Positions 16,767 through 24,714 of a stretch of DNA of 44,614 nt are shown here, piece after piece. The stretch covers positions 1 through 44,614 of the forward strand of contig NZ_JAGGOT010000080.1 in NCBI RefSeq assembly GCF_018614195.1, in the 5' to 3' direction. Origin of the DNA: Streptomyces sp. ISL-43. Its GTDB lineage: Bacteria; Actinomycetota; Actinomycetes; Streptomycetales; Streptomycetaceae. The notes under the pieces are model-generated. The model made no database searches. It saw only the letters and a list, made by a program, of their open reading frames with translations, and was not told the DNA's origin. The position numbers and the translations under genes are program-made. Positions within the stretch are counted from its first letter, which is position 1. Each line of letters begins with the position of its first letter.

Positions 16767-17320
16767 TTGTCCGTCACCGAGCCCGTCGATGCCGCCCCCG
16801 CGGCGGTTGCCGTCATACCCGTCGACGCGCCCCCGCCCGCACCCGGTGCGGGCCCGCCTGACATTCCGCTGATCGCCCGCGCCGCCGCCGAACTCGTCGG
16901 AACGGCCGCGCTGGTCGCGATCGTCGTGGGCTCCGGCATCCAGGCGACGAAGCTCACCCAGGACGTCGCGCTGCAGCTGCTGGCCAACTCCACCGCGACG
17001 GTCTTCGGACTCGGTGTCCTGATCACCCTCCTCGGCCCGGTCTCCGGAGCCCACTTCAACCCGGTGGTCACCCTCGCCGAGTGGTGGACGGCCCGCCGCG
17101 GCGGCGCCGGCGTCACCGCCCGCGAGGTCGCCGCCTACGTGCCCACCCGGATCGCCGGTGCGATCGCGGGCGCGATCCTGGCCGACGCGATGTTCGGCGA
17201 GCCGTTGGTGAAGTGGTCCACGCGCGACCGCTCCGGCGGGAACCTCCTGCTCGGCGAGGTCGTGGCCACCGCCGGACTGATCATGCTGATCTTCGGCCTG
17301 GCCCGTACCGGCCGGGGCCG
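16767..17320 (+). pseudogene. Aquaporin/MIP family channel, 3' truncated
   Basis: The start is TTG 16767, 6 bases after GGAG. The product has a Pro-rich N-terminus (1-32) and then MIP-family helices with the first half-helix motif GAHFNPVVT (NPV in place of NPA). Homology runs to about LIMLIFGLARTGR (residue 183) and stops abruptly near 17313-17320, before the second NPA repeat and the last helices. The frame then reads through the antisense of arsN and arsR2 to a stop at 17627. In ars loci such channels let arsenite leave after reduction; the truncated form should not work. Confidence 0.75.
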
Positions 17321-17481
17321 ACCGCGCCGAAGCGGTGCTCGGGCAGCCGGCCGGCGTCGAACTCCGCCCAGCTGGGGGCGGAGGTCTCGAAGGTGGCGTT
17401 CCGCTCGTCGATCCCGGCTTGGTAGATCGCCAGGACTCCGTCCGCGTGGGCCCGGGTCAGGGGCTCGATGCGCAGGCTCAT
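17281..17481 (-). pseudogene. GNAT N-acetyltransferase (ArsN type), 3' truncated
   Basis: MSLRIEPLTRAHADGVLAIY, then GIDERNATFETSAPSW and FDAGRLPEHRFGAV match the first 50 residues of ArsN-type/phosphinothricin-type acetyltransferases. The family is normally about 160-170 residues; here the match ends at the same point (about 17318-17325) where the convergent aquaporin also ends. The stop is at 17281 after 66 codons. ATG 17481 overlaps the arsR2 stop (ATGA), so the two formed an operon. The acetyl-CoA binding half is gone. Confidence 0.7.
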
Positions 17482-17843
17482 GCCCTGCCGGCCCGTGTCA
17501 GCAGGGCGCCCATGGCGGCGAGCACGGCAGGCTCCACCCGGTAGTACACCCAGGTCCCGCGCCGCTCGGAGGACAGCAGGCCGGCGTCCTTCAGCTTCTT
17601 CAGGTGGTGGGAGACCGTCGGCTGTGAGACGCCCACGTCGGAGATGTCGCACACGCAGGCCTCCCCGCCCTCGTGCGAGGCCACCAGCGAGAACAGCCGC
17701 AGCCGCACCGGGTCACCCAGGGCCTTGAACATCAGCGCGGTCCGCTCGGCCTCGTCGGCCGTCAGGGGGCGCTCCGATAGCGGCGGGCAGCACGGCACCG
17801 CGGAGTCCGGCTCCAGCAGTGGCAATGGCTTCGTGGTCGGCAT
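17478..17843 (-). CDS. arsR: ArsR-family metalloregulator (arsR2)
   Basis: This 121-residue winged-helix repressor has a central ACVCDISD metal-binding motif (typical ArsR C-V-C), followed by the recognition helix in VSQPTVSHHLKKLKDAG and the wing RRGTWVYYRV. An extra CC pair (VPCCPP) sits near residue 18. It should release DNA when arsenite or antimonite binds. It is divergent from arsO at 17958, and the gap holds two inverted TTGACG-N3-GTCGA sites. It is the only intact arsR left here. Confidence 0.9.
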   Translation of the reverse strand: MPTTKPLPLLEPDSAVPCCPPLSERPLTADEAERTALMFKALGDPVRLRLFSLVASHEGGEACVCDISDVGVSQPTVSHHLKKLKDAGLLSSERRGTWVYYRVEPAVLAAMGALLTRAGRA

Positions 17844-17880
17844 GTGCCCATCATCCCCAGAAATTAGATGAATGTCTATG

Positions 17881-17939
17881 TTGACGAACGTCGATACAAG
17901 GCGCCAAGCTGTAGTCGCCAGGACATCGACAAACGTCAA
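17881..17939. promoter_or_regulatory. Paired inverted operator sites between arsR2 and arsO
   Basis: TTGACGAACGTCGA at 17881-17894 and, inverted, TCGACAAACGTCAA at 17926-17939 share TTGACG-N3-GTCGA. They are 31 bp apart in the divergent promoter region and are good candidates for ArsR2 binding. Confidence 0.45.
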
Positions 17940-17957
17940 AGCAATACGGGAGCCGTC

Positions 17958-19319
17958 GTGAACGCATCCACCGAAGCCCTGCCCGTCGTCGTGATCGGAG
18001 CCGGCCCGATCGGCCTCGCGGCCGCGGCCAGGCTCATCGAGCGGGACATCCAGCCCCTCGTGCTGGAGGCTGGCCCCGCCGCTGCCTCCGCGGTCCGCGA
18101 GTGGGCGCACCTACGTCTCTTCTCCACCTGGGGCGAGGTCGTCGACCCGGCCGCCGAGAAGCTCCTCGCCCCCACCGGCTGGGTCAAGCCCAACGCCGAC
18201 ACCTACCCCTCCGGCGGCGACTGGGCCGAGCTCTACCTCCAGCCCCTGGCCGACGCCCTCGGGGACAAGGTCCGCTACGGCACGACCGTCACCGGCGTCT
18301 CCCGCACCGGCCGGGACCGCATCGTCGACGCCGACCGCGAATCGCAGCCCTTCGTGATCCAGTACACCGCGGCCGGCGGCCACGAGGAACGGATCTTCGC
18401 CCGAGCCGTCGTCGACGCCTCCGGCACCTGGTCCACCCCCGGTCCGGCAGGCGGCAGCGGACTCCCGGCCCTCGGTGAGAAGAGCGCGGCCGACCGCGTC
18501 ACCTACCGCGTCCCCGACCTCAAGGACCCCGCCGTCCGCGCTCGCTACGCAGGCAAGCGCACCGCCGTCATCGGCTCCGGAGCCTCCGCCTTCACCGCGC
18601 TCGCCTACCTCGCCGATCTCGCCCGGGCGGACGACGGCGGGGGAACGCACGGGCTGTGGATCCTGCGCCGCGGCATCTCCGGTTCGACGTTCGGCGGTGG
18701 CGAAGCCGACCAGCTCCCCGCCCGCGGGGCTCTCGGCCTCGCCGCGAAGGCCGCCGTCGACGGCGGCTACGCCGACGCGGTCACCGGCTTCCGCACCGGA
18801 GCCGTCGAGCGTGACGGCGACGGCCGGCTGGTCCTCGTCGGCGAGGACGGCCGCCGGCTCGACCCGGTCGACGAGGTCGTCGTCCTCACCGGTTTCCGCC
18901 CCGACCTCACCTTCCTCGACGAGCTCCGCCTCGGCCTCGACGAGCGCCTCCAGGCCCCGACCGAACTCGCCCCGCTCATCGACCCCAACCAGCACTCCTG
19001 CGGCACCGTCTACCCCCACGGTGCGAGCGAGCTCTCCCACCCCGAGAAGGACGTCTACCTCGCCGGCATGAAGTCCTACGGCCGCGCCCCCACCTTCCTG
19101 GCCATGACCGGCTACGAGCAGGTCCGCTCCATCGCCGCCGCCCTCGCCGGCGACCGCGAAGCCGCCGAGCGCGTCGAACTGACCCTCCCCGAGACCGGAG
19201 TCTGCGGCGGCGCGGGACTCTTCGACCAGCCCGCGGCAGCCGAGGAGGCCGGCGGAGGCTGCTGCGCGACCCCGACCACCCTCACCATCGGCGTCCCCGC
19301 CTCCTCCGGCGGCTGCTGA
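17958..19319 (+). CDS. arsO: FAD/NAD(P)-dependent oxidoreductase of ars loci (ArsO-like)
   Basis: The protein (453 residues) has an N-terminal Rossmann fingerprint VVVIGAGPIGLAAAARL (about 10-26), a second nucleotide-binding motif TAVIGSGASAFTALAYL (about 202-218) and a C-terminal CGGAG...GGGCCATP...GGC tail rich in Cys that may bind arsenic. Position and sequence match the flavin-binding monooxygenase called ArsO in Streptomyces arsenic clusters. Its exact reaction is not settled. The start is GTG 17958 after GGGAG. The MFS gene follows 5 bases after its stop, so the two are coupled. Confidence 0.75.
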   Translation: MNASTEALPVVVIGAGPIGLAAAARLIERDIQPLVLEAGPAAASAVREWAHLRLFSTWGEVVDPAAEKLLAPTGWVKPNADTYPSGGDWAELYLQPLADALGDKVRYGTTVTGVSRTGRDRIVDADRESQPFVIQYTAAGGHEERIFARAVVDASGTWSTPGPAGGSGLPALGEKSAADRVTYRVPDLKDPAVRARYAGKRTAVIGSGASAFTALAYLADLARADDGGGTHGLWILRRGISGSTFGGGEADQLPARGALGLAAKAAVDGGYADAVTGFRTGAVERDGDGRLVLVGEDGRRLDPVDEVVVLTGFRPDLTFLDELRLGLDERLQAPTELAPLIDPNQHSCGTVYPHGASELSHPEKDVYLAGMKSYGRAPTFLAMTGYEQVRSIAAALAGDREAAERVELTLPETGVCGGAGLFDQPAAAEEAGGGCCATPTTLTIGVPASSGGC

Positions 19320-19324
19320 CCGGC

Positions 19325-21310
19325 GTGGCCGACACCCAGGCCGACGCGGCCGCGACCGGGACGGGGGTCCCGTCGCGGCCGCGCGCCGTACTGCCCGCCC
19401 TGTGTGCCACCCAGATCGCCGGTTGGGGGATCATCTACTACGCCTTCCCCGTCCTGCTTCCCCGCCTGACGGCGGACACCGGCTGGTCCGTCAACGCCGC
19501 CACCGCCGCCTTCTCCCTCGCACTCCTCGTCTCGGCCGTCGCGGGCATCCCCATCGGCCGGATCCTGGACCGCCGGGGCCCGCGCGGCGTGATGACCGCC
19601 GGGTCGGTGACCGGCACCCTGGCCGTCCTGCTGATCGCGGCGGCCCCGAACCTGCCCGTCTTCACCTGCGGTTGGATCCTCGCGGGCGTTGCCATGGCCG
19701 CCACGTTCTATCCACCGGCCTTCGCCGCCCTCACACGCTGGTGGGGCCCCGACCGCGTCCGGGCCCTCACGATCGTGACCCTCGCCGGCGGACTGGCCTC
19801 CACGCTCTTCGCGCCGCTGACCGCGGCCCTGGCCCAACACCTCAGCTGGCGAGCCACCTACCTCGTGCTCGCCGTGATCCTCGCCGCCGTCACCATCCCC
19901 GCCCATGCCCTCGCCCTGCGCGCCCCCTGGCCCCCGGCCCCGCCCGCTCCGCCTTCAGCCGACCACACCCCGGTGGCCCGCACCCGCCCCTTCCTCCTCC
20001 TGGCCGCCGCCTTCACCCTCTCCGGCTTCGCCATGTACGCCGTCGTCATGGGCCTGATCCCGCTCCTCGGCGAACGAGGCGCCGATGCGACAACCGCCGC
20101 CTGGGCACTGGGACTCGGCGGCGCGGGGCAGACCCTCGGTCGCACCCTGTACGCCGGCCTGTCCGCCCGTACCTCGGTCACCACCCGCACCGTCACCCTG
20201 ATCACCCTGGGCGGCGCCACCACGGCGGCCCTCGCCCTGATCCCCGGACCGATGCCACTACTGATCGTGCTCGCGGTCCTGGCCGGTGTCGTACGGGGCA
20301 ACTTGACCCTGCTCCAGGCCACGGCGGTCACCGACCGCTGGGGCACCACCCACTACGGTCGCCTCTCGGCCCTCCTGGGTGCCCCGGGCCGACTGGCGGC
20401 CGCGCTCGCCCCCTGGGCCGGCGCCGCGTTGGCCGCTCCCCTCGGCGGATACCCCCAGCTGTTCGCCGCATTGGCCGCTGTCTGCGTCGTGGCCGCCCTG
20501 CTGGCTTCGGGCGCCGGCGGCAAGGAACGCGCCATGGCCGACGGGCGCCCTTACGGACACGCGTCGTCTTGCCCAGACTGCTGCTCGGAGACGGGGAGGA
20601 ACCGGGTGGCAGCACGCAAAAGGCAACGCCGTTCGGCATCACGGAAGCGCCGGGAAGCCCGGCTCAAGGCTGGTGCGTGGAGCGGCCTCGCGGCCCTGGC
20701 ACTGCTCCTGACGTTCTGGTCGGTGATCTGGCCTTATGCCGTCGGGGTGTTGGCGCTCGGCGCGGTCGGCGGCGGTGGTCGGTGGCTTTGGAAGACGGAC
20801 CGCCTCGCCCGGGCCGGCGACCGGACGTGGCGCCACGAGAACGCGGTCGGCGCGGGCCATCGGACGCTCGCCGAGGTGGACATGATGGACGGCACGCAGT
20901 TCGAGGACTTCGTGGCCGACCTCTGCCGGCGGGACGGCTGCACGGAAGTCCGCCGTGTGGGCCGCACGGGCGATGACGGCGCCGACGTACGAGGCCGGCT
21001 GCCCGACGGCCGCACCATGGTGATCCAGTGCAAGCGGTACGACCCGAAGCGGAAGATCTCCAACGGAGCGGTCCGCAACCTCCTGGGCTCCCAAGTGCAC
21101 TTCAAGGCCGAGGTCGCGATCTTCGTCACCACCACGTACTTCAGCGCCCCCGCCGAACGCTGCGCCGTGCAGAACGGTGTCGTCGCCGTCCACCGCGATC
21201 ACCTCGGCCTGTGGAACAACGGCACGGCGCTCCCGTCACTCACCGCGGTGAACGGCGCCGGCCAGGGAGACCGCCGCCACCGCGCCCTGCGGAAGGACAC
21301 GTACGAGTAG
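19325..21310 (+). CDS. MFS transporter reading through into an Mrr-type nuclease (in-frame fusion)
   Basis: Residues 1-400 form a 12-helix major facilitator (GRILDRRGPRGVM is the loop 2-3 motif), as expected of the efflux pump that follows arsO in actinobacterial ars loci. The usual stop after the last helix (around LLASGAGGKE) is missing. The frame continues through about 25 residues that look like intergenic DNA (PYGHASSCPDCCSETGRN) and then enters, in frame, a complete membrane-anchored restriction-endonuclease-like protein. Translation from GTG 19325 would give 661 residues. Either this is a true fusion or, more likely, a deletion removed the MFS stop and the promoter of the next gene; the internal start at 20606 is intact. 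A one-base error near the end of the MFS part could also explain it. Confidence 0.65.
   Translation: MADTQADAAATGTGVPSRPRAVLPALCATQIAGWGIIYYAFPVLLPRLTADTGWSVNAATAAFSLALLVSAVAGIPIGRILDRRGPRGVMTAGSVTGTLAVLLIAAAPNLPVFTCGWILAGVAMAATFYPPAFAALTRWWGPDRVRALTIVTLAGGLASTLFAPLTAALAQHLSWRATYLVLAVILAAVTIPAHALALRAPWPPAPPAPPSADHTPVARTRPFLLLAAAFTLSGFAMYAVVMGLIPLLGERGADATTAAWALGLGGAGQTLGRTLYAGLSARTSVTTRTVTLITLGGATTAALALIPGPMPLLIVLAVLAGVVRGNLTLLQATAVTDRWGTTHYGRLSALLGAPGRLAAALAPWAGAALAAPLGGYPQLFAALAAVCVVAALLASGAGGKERAMADGRPYGHASSCPDCCSETGRNRVAARKRQRRSASRKRREARLKAGAWSGLAALALLLTFWSVIWPYAVGVLALGAVGGGGRWLWKTDRLARAGDRTWRHENAVGAGHRTLAEVDMMDGTQFEDFVADLCRRDGCTEVRRVGRTGDDGADVRGRLPDGRTMVIQCKRYDPKRKISNGAVRNLLGSQVHFKAEVAIFVTTTYFSAPAERCAVQNGVVAVHRDHLGLWNNGTALPSLTAVNGAGQGDRRHRALRKDTYE
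20606..21310 (+). CDS. Membrane-anchored Mrr-like restriction endonuclease domain protein
   Basis: From GTG 20606, behind GGGGAGGA, this gives a 234-residue protein of a common Streptomyces type: a basic N-terminus (RKRQRRSASRKRREARLK), two membrane helices (about 34-65), then an Mrr_cat domain starting MDGTQFEDFVADLCRRDGC. The PD-(D/E)xK-like core is visible as GDDGADVRG followed by MVIQCKRY. It could cleave modified or foreign DNA or act in DNA repair near the membrane. It lies in the same frame as the upstream MFS gene with no stop between. Confidence 0.7.
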   Translation: MAARKRQRRSASRKRREARLKAGAWSGLAALALLLTFWSVIWPYAVGVLALGAVGGGGRWLWKTDRLARAGDRTWRHENAVGAGHRTLAEVDMMDGTQFEDFVADLCRRDGCTEVRRVGRTGDDGADVRGRLPDGRTMVIQCKRYDPKRKISNGAVRNLLGSQVHFKAEVAIFVTTTYFSAPAERCAVQNGVVAVHRDHLGLWNNGTALPSLTAVNGAGQGDRRHRALRKDTYE

Positions 21311-21380
21311 CTCCGGCTCTTCTCAGCGCTGCTCGACGATGTCGAGCTCGTCGCTGCCGAGGGGTTCGGTGTGGCTCGCG

Positions 21381-21470
21381 CTGCCTCCAGGTTCGCCGGG
21401 ACATCGATCAGAGCCACCTCGATGATCCGGTCCACGCCGTCGGGGGCGTACGACCGGATCTGCCCGGCGG
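21381..21470 (-). pseudogene. Fragment of a quinone oxidoreductase/alcohol dehydrogenase
   Basis: In the 229-bp gap after the nuclease gene, the minus strand reads AGQIRSYAPDGVDRIIEVAL and then IDVPANLEAA. This resembles the Rossmann-domain stretch of zinc-type or zeta-crystallin-type dehydrogenases (APDGVDRIVEVA...NLE). Nothing of the gene survives on either side, so it is a small remnant. The rest of the gap shows no other gene. Confidence 0.4.
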
Positions 21471-21539
21471 GGGTCCGCGCCGTGGCGCCGGGCGCGGAGA
21501 TCGCGCCCGGCCGTTCGGTCCGCGCTCGCCCCCTGAGCG

Positions 21540-22295
21540 TCAGGCTGCGGCGTTCGGGCCCTGCGTGGCCTTGACGCGCTGCAGTGCGGTCAGCTTGCGC
21601 ACGAAGACGATGGCCAGCACGGCGGCCACGACGCTGCTCAGGTCCGACACCGCGCCGAAGGAAGAGACGTCGCGGATGGCCTCGGGCGTCTCGGCGTTCG
21701 TGTACCGCAGCGAGAGGACGCGGTTGAGGATCATGCTGGCGACGAACGCCAGCCACCAGGCGACCACCGGGGTGCCCGAGACCTGGCGGTAGGAGCCGTC
21801 GGGCGCGTACTGGGTGCTGGCGTCCCAGGTCTCCCGCGCCGTCCGGTACGGGAAGAAGAGATTCGCGAATGGGACGAACCAGCCACCGATGGCCCAGCCG
21901 GCGGACTGGCTGAAGCCGTCGGGGCGGAACACCTGGCCGTTGCAGCGGACCCGGTGGAACCAGAGGATGAAGACCACGCCCGTGACCAGGCGGAGGACGT
22001 TCTGCGCGAAGCCGGTAAGGGTGCTGAGGGAGTCGGACAGGTTGAGGCTGTCGTTGTCGATGGTCGTGGGATCGGCGATGAAGTCCTTCATCAGCTTCCA
22101 GGTGTACAGGCTGACCCCGGATGAGAAGACATCGACCGCGGCCCCCACGGACAGCAGCGCGGTCAGGGCTGTTGCCAGCCCCTGCGGAGAACGCAGGACC
22201 TGGGCGGCCTGCGGCAGGTAGGGCCCCGGTGGCGTCGGCGCGGCTCCGGGCTGCGGGGACGGCGATGGAGACGGACCGGGTGCGCTGATGGACAT
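21540..22295 (-). CDS. DUF4328 membrane protein
   Basis: This 251-residue protein has a disordered Pro/Ser/Gly N-terminus (1-30) and about five membrane helices. It contains the DUF4328 landmarks WFHRVRCNGQVF, then GWAIGGWFVPFANLFFPYR and the ETWDAS loop. The function is unknown. GGGGGG precedes ATG 22295 by 9 bases. A hairpin lies 47 bases upstream of the start in the presumed leader. Confidence 0.85.
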   Translation of the reverse strand: MSISAPGPSPSPSPQPGAAPTPPGPYLPQAAQVLRSPQGLATALTALLSVGAAVDVFSSGVSLYTWKLMKDFIADPTTIDNDSLNLSDSLSTLTGFAQNVLRLVTGVVFILWFHRVRCNGQVFRPDGFSQSAGWAIGGWFVPFANLFFPYRTARETWDASTQYAPDGSYRQVSGTPVVAWWLAFVASMILNRVLSLRYTNAETPEAIRDVSSFGAVSDLSSVVAAVLAIVFVRKLTALQRVKATQGPNAAA

Positions 22296-22341
22296 GACGG
22301 AGTACCCCCCACGGGAACGTGTACGACATAGACATGCAAAG

Positions 22342-22363
22342 GGGCCGCCTGAACGGGCGGCCC
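22342..22363. terminator. Hairpin in the DUF4328/ctaD divergent gap
   Basis: GGGCCGCC and GGCGGCCC are perfect 8-bp arms around a 6-base loop. Read on the minus strand it is followed by CCTTTG, 47 bases before the DUF4328 start, so it may act as an attenuator or leader hairpin rather than a plain terminator. The rest of the 281-bp gap to ctaD (22577) shows no gene. Confidence 0.4.
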
Positions 22364-22576
22364 GAACCGACCGAAGATATGTCATGCCCGTGCTCACCGT
22401 CTACGGGGTTCCGTTGCGAGGGCGAACGGTTCGGCGAGCGCCCACGTGATGGGGGATGCGGCCGACCGGGGACGGCTCGCGGTCCGGGTGCCGGGCGGCG
22501 GCCCGGGGGAGTGCCAAGGTGGTGGGGTGACACGAGCCCCGGCCGACCCTGATCCGTACGTATCGCGGGAGGCCCG

Positions 22577-24235
22577 ATGACGTCGGTGGACGAGTCGCCG
22601 AGCGTGACGGAGCCGGCTGCGGGAACCGGCCGGCGCGTGAGATCCGGCAAGACCGTCCTGAGGCTGCTGTCGACCACGGACCACAAGGTGATCGGCAACA
22701 TGTACCTGGTCACCGCGTTCGCGTTCTTCCTGTTCGCGGGGGTGCTCGCGCTGATCATGCGGGCGGAGCTGGCCCGGCCCGGTCTGCAGATCGTTTCGCG
22801 CGAGCAGTACAACCAGCTCTTCACGGTGCACGGCACGGTCATGATGCTGCTGTTCGCGACGCCCACGTTCACGGGCTTCGCCAATGCCGTGATGCCCTTG
22901 CAGATCGGAGCGCCGGACGTCGCCTTTCCCCGGCTGAACGCCTTCACCTACTGGGTCTACCTGTTCGGCGGGCTCATGGTGGTCAGCGGGTTCCTCACCG
23001 CGAACGGGTCCGCCTCCTTCGGCTGGTTCGCCTACGCCCCGCTCAACGACGCGATCCACTCCCCGGGCGTGGGCGCAGACCTGTGGGTGATGGGACTGGT
23101 GGTGTCCGGGCTGAGCACGATCCTGGGGTCGGTCAACTTCATCACCACGATCGTGTGCCTGCGCGCACCCGGCATGACGCTGTTCAGGATGCCGATCTTC
23201 ACCTGGAACGTGCTGCTCACCTCGATCCTGGCGCTCCTGGCGTTCCCCGTGCTGACCGCCGCGCTCCTCGCCCTGGAGGCCGACCGCAAGTTCGGCGCCC
23301 ACGTCTTCGACCCGGCGAACGGCGGAGCGCTGCTGTGGCAGCACCTCTTCTGGTTCTTCGGCCATCCGGAGGTGTACATCGTGGCGCTGCCGTTCTTCGG
23401 GATCGTCAGCGAGGTCCTGCCGGTGTTCAGCCGTAAACCGATCTTCGGCTACGTGGCCCTGGTCGGCGCCACGGTGGCCATCACCGGCCTGTCCGCCACG
23501 GTCTGGGCCCACCACATGTTCGCGACGGGCGCGGTCCTGCTGCCCTTCTTCTCCCTCCTGTCCTTCCTCATCGCCGTCCCGACGGGAGTGAAGTTCTTCA
23601 ACTGGGTCGGGACGATGTGGCACGGCTCGCTGTCCTTCGAGACGCCGATGCTGTGGTGTGTCGGCTTCCTGGTCACCTTCCTCCTCGGTGGTCTGACGGG
23701 CGTGCTGATCGCCTCGCCGCCGATGGACTTCCACCTGACCGACAGCTACTTCATCGTGGCGCACCTGCACTACGTGCTCTTCGGCACCATCGTCTTCGCC
23801 ACCTTCGCGGGGTTCTACTTCTGGTGGCCGAAGCTCACCGGCAAACGCCTCGACGAACGCCTCGGCAAGATCCACTTCTGGTCCCTGTTCACCGGATTCC
23901 AGCTGACCTTCCTGGTTCACCACTGGCTCGGCGAACAGGGCATGCCCCGCCGGTACGCCGACTACTTGGCGGCGGACGGGTTCACGCTCCTCAACACGCT
24001 CTCCTCCATCGGCGCCTTCCTGCTGGGCCTGTCCACCCTGCCCTTCCTCTACAACGTGTGGCGCACGAGCCGTTACGGCGATCCGGTCGACGTCGACGAC
24101 CCCTGGGGCTGGGGCCGTTCACTGGAGTGGGCCACCAGCTGCCCGCCGCCCCGGCACAACTTCACCGAGCTGCCCCAGATCCGCTCCGACTCACCGGCAT
24201 TCGACCTGCACCACCCGGAAGTGAGGACTCCATGA
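22577..24235 (+). CDS. ctaD: Cytochrome c oxidase subunit I (aa3 type)
   Basis: The 552-residue, 12-helix subunit holds haem a, haem a3 and CuB. All ligands are present: H85 in HGTVM, H263 and cross-linked Y267 in WFFGHPEVYI, H312/H313 in AHHMF, and H396/H398 in VAHLHYV. GGGAGG lies just before ATG 22577. ctaF overlaps its stop by 4 bases. The ctaC, ctaE and qcrCA genes that accompany the main actinobacterial oxidase are absent here, so this is probably a second copy that borrows the other subunits. Confidence 0.95.
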   Translation: MTSVDESPSVTEPAAGTGRRVRSGKTVLRLLSTTDHKVIGNMYLVTAFAFFLFAGVLALIMRAELARPGLQIVSREQYNQLFTVHGTVMMLLFATPTFTGFANAVMPLQIGAPDVAFPRLNAFTYWVYLFGGLMVVSGFLTANGSASFGWFAYAPLNDAIHSPGVGADLWVMGLVVSGLSTILGSVNFITTIVCLRAPGMTLFRMPIFTWNVLLTSILALLAFPVLTAALLALEADRKFGAHVFDPANGGALLWQHLFWFFGHPEVYIVALPFFGIVSEVLPVFSRKPIFGYVALVGATVAITGLSATVWAHHMFATGAVLLPFFSLLSFLIAVPTGVKFFNWVGTMWHGSLSFETPMLWCVGFLVTFLLGGLTGVLIASPPMDFHLTDSYFIVAHLHYVLFGTIVFATFAGFYFWWPKLTGKRLDERLGKIHFWSLFTGFQLTFLVHHWLGEQGMPRRYADYLAADGFTLLNTLSSIGAFLLGLSTLPFLYNVWRTSRYGDPVDVDDPWGWGRSLEWATSCPPPRHNFTELPQIRSDSPAFDLHHPEVRTP

Positions 24236-24627
24236 AGGCCGAGGCCTGGCTCTTCAGCGGCGTCGCGGCCTTCTTCGCCGTGACGGGCGGTGTCTACGGG
24301 TGGTTCTCCAGCGACCCGGCCGGAATCGCCGCCCTCGCGGTCTCGTTCCTGATGTCCGGCCTCGTCGCGGGCTTCCTCTGGCGGCAGTGCGGCCGGCTCG
24401 GCCCCCGCCCCGAGGACCGCACGGACGCCCTCGTCCGAGAGGCCGGAGACCGGCGGTTCTTCTTCCCCGCCCGCTCCTACGCCCCCGGTGTCTCGGCCGT
24501 GGGCACGGCCCTCGTGGGTCTCGGCGTCGTCCAGGGACTGTGGCTGGCACTCATCGGCTTCGGCGCCCTCGGCCTCGGCGTCTTCGGATTCGTGTTCCGG
24601 CCCGCCGAAGGCGACAGCGGGACCTGA
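24232..24627 (+). CDS. ctaF: Cytochrome c oxidase subunit IV, actinobacterial type
   Basis: The 131-residue protein has four membrane helices (about 5-25, 30-50, 83-103 and 105-123), with MKAEAWLFSGVAAFF at the start as in CtaF. It overlaps the ctaD stop as ATGA (24232-24235), so translation is coupled. It stabilises the oxidase in the membrane. Its last nine codons belong to the first unit of a 30-bp triplicated repeat. Confidence 0.9.
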   Translation: MKAEAWLFSGVAAFFAVTGGVYGWFSSDPAGIAALAVSFLMSGLVAGFLWRQCGRLGPRPEDRTDALVREAGDRRFFFPARSYAPGVSAVGTALVGLGVVQGLWLALIGFGALGLGVFGFVFRPAEGDSGT

Positions 24628-24689
24628 ATGCCGGCCGACGGCGACAGCGGGACCTGAGCGCCCGCCGACGGCGACAGCGGGCCCCGAGG
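24600..24689 (+). repeat. Three 30-bp tandem repeats spanning the ctaF stop
   Basis: The units are 24600-24629, 24630-24659 and 24660-24689. The shared core is GCCGACGGCGACAGCGGG. Units 1 and 2 both carry the in-frame stop (ACCTGA); unit 3 changes it to CCCCGA. The period keeps frame, so the ctaF tail P-A-x-G-D-S-G-T and its stop are duplicated downstream. It lies in the convergent gap before qcrB. Confidence 0.8.
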
Positions 24690-24714
24690 CCCACCGCTGC
24701 ACCGCTCACCCGCG

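Noticed and set aside
22301..22312. GGGTAC on the minus strand before the DUF4328 gene as another SigB-like -10
   Set aside because: No GNNT lies at 14, 15 or 16 bases upstream, and the G-run is better read as the ribosome site.
21199..22947. Long minus-strand frame across the DUF4328 gene
   Set aside because: Out of frame with the real DUF4328 protein. Only the short dehydrogenase-like stretch within it looks coding.
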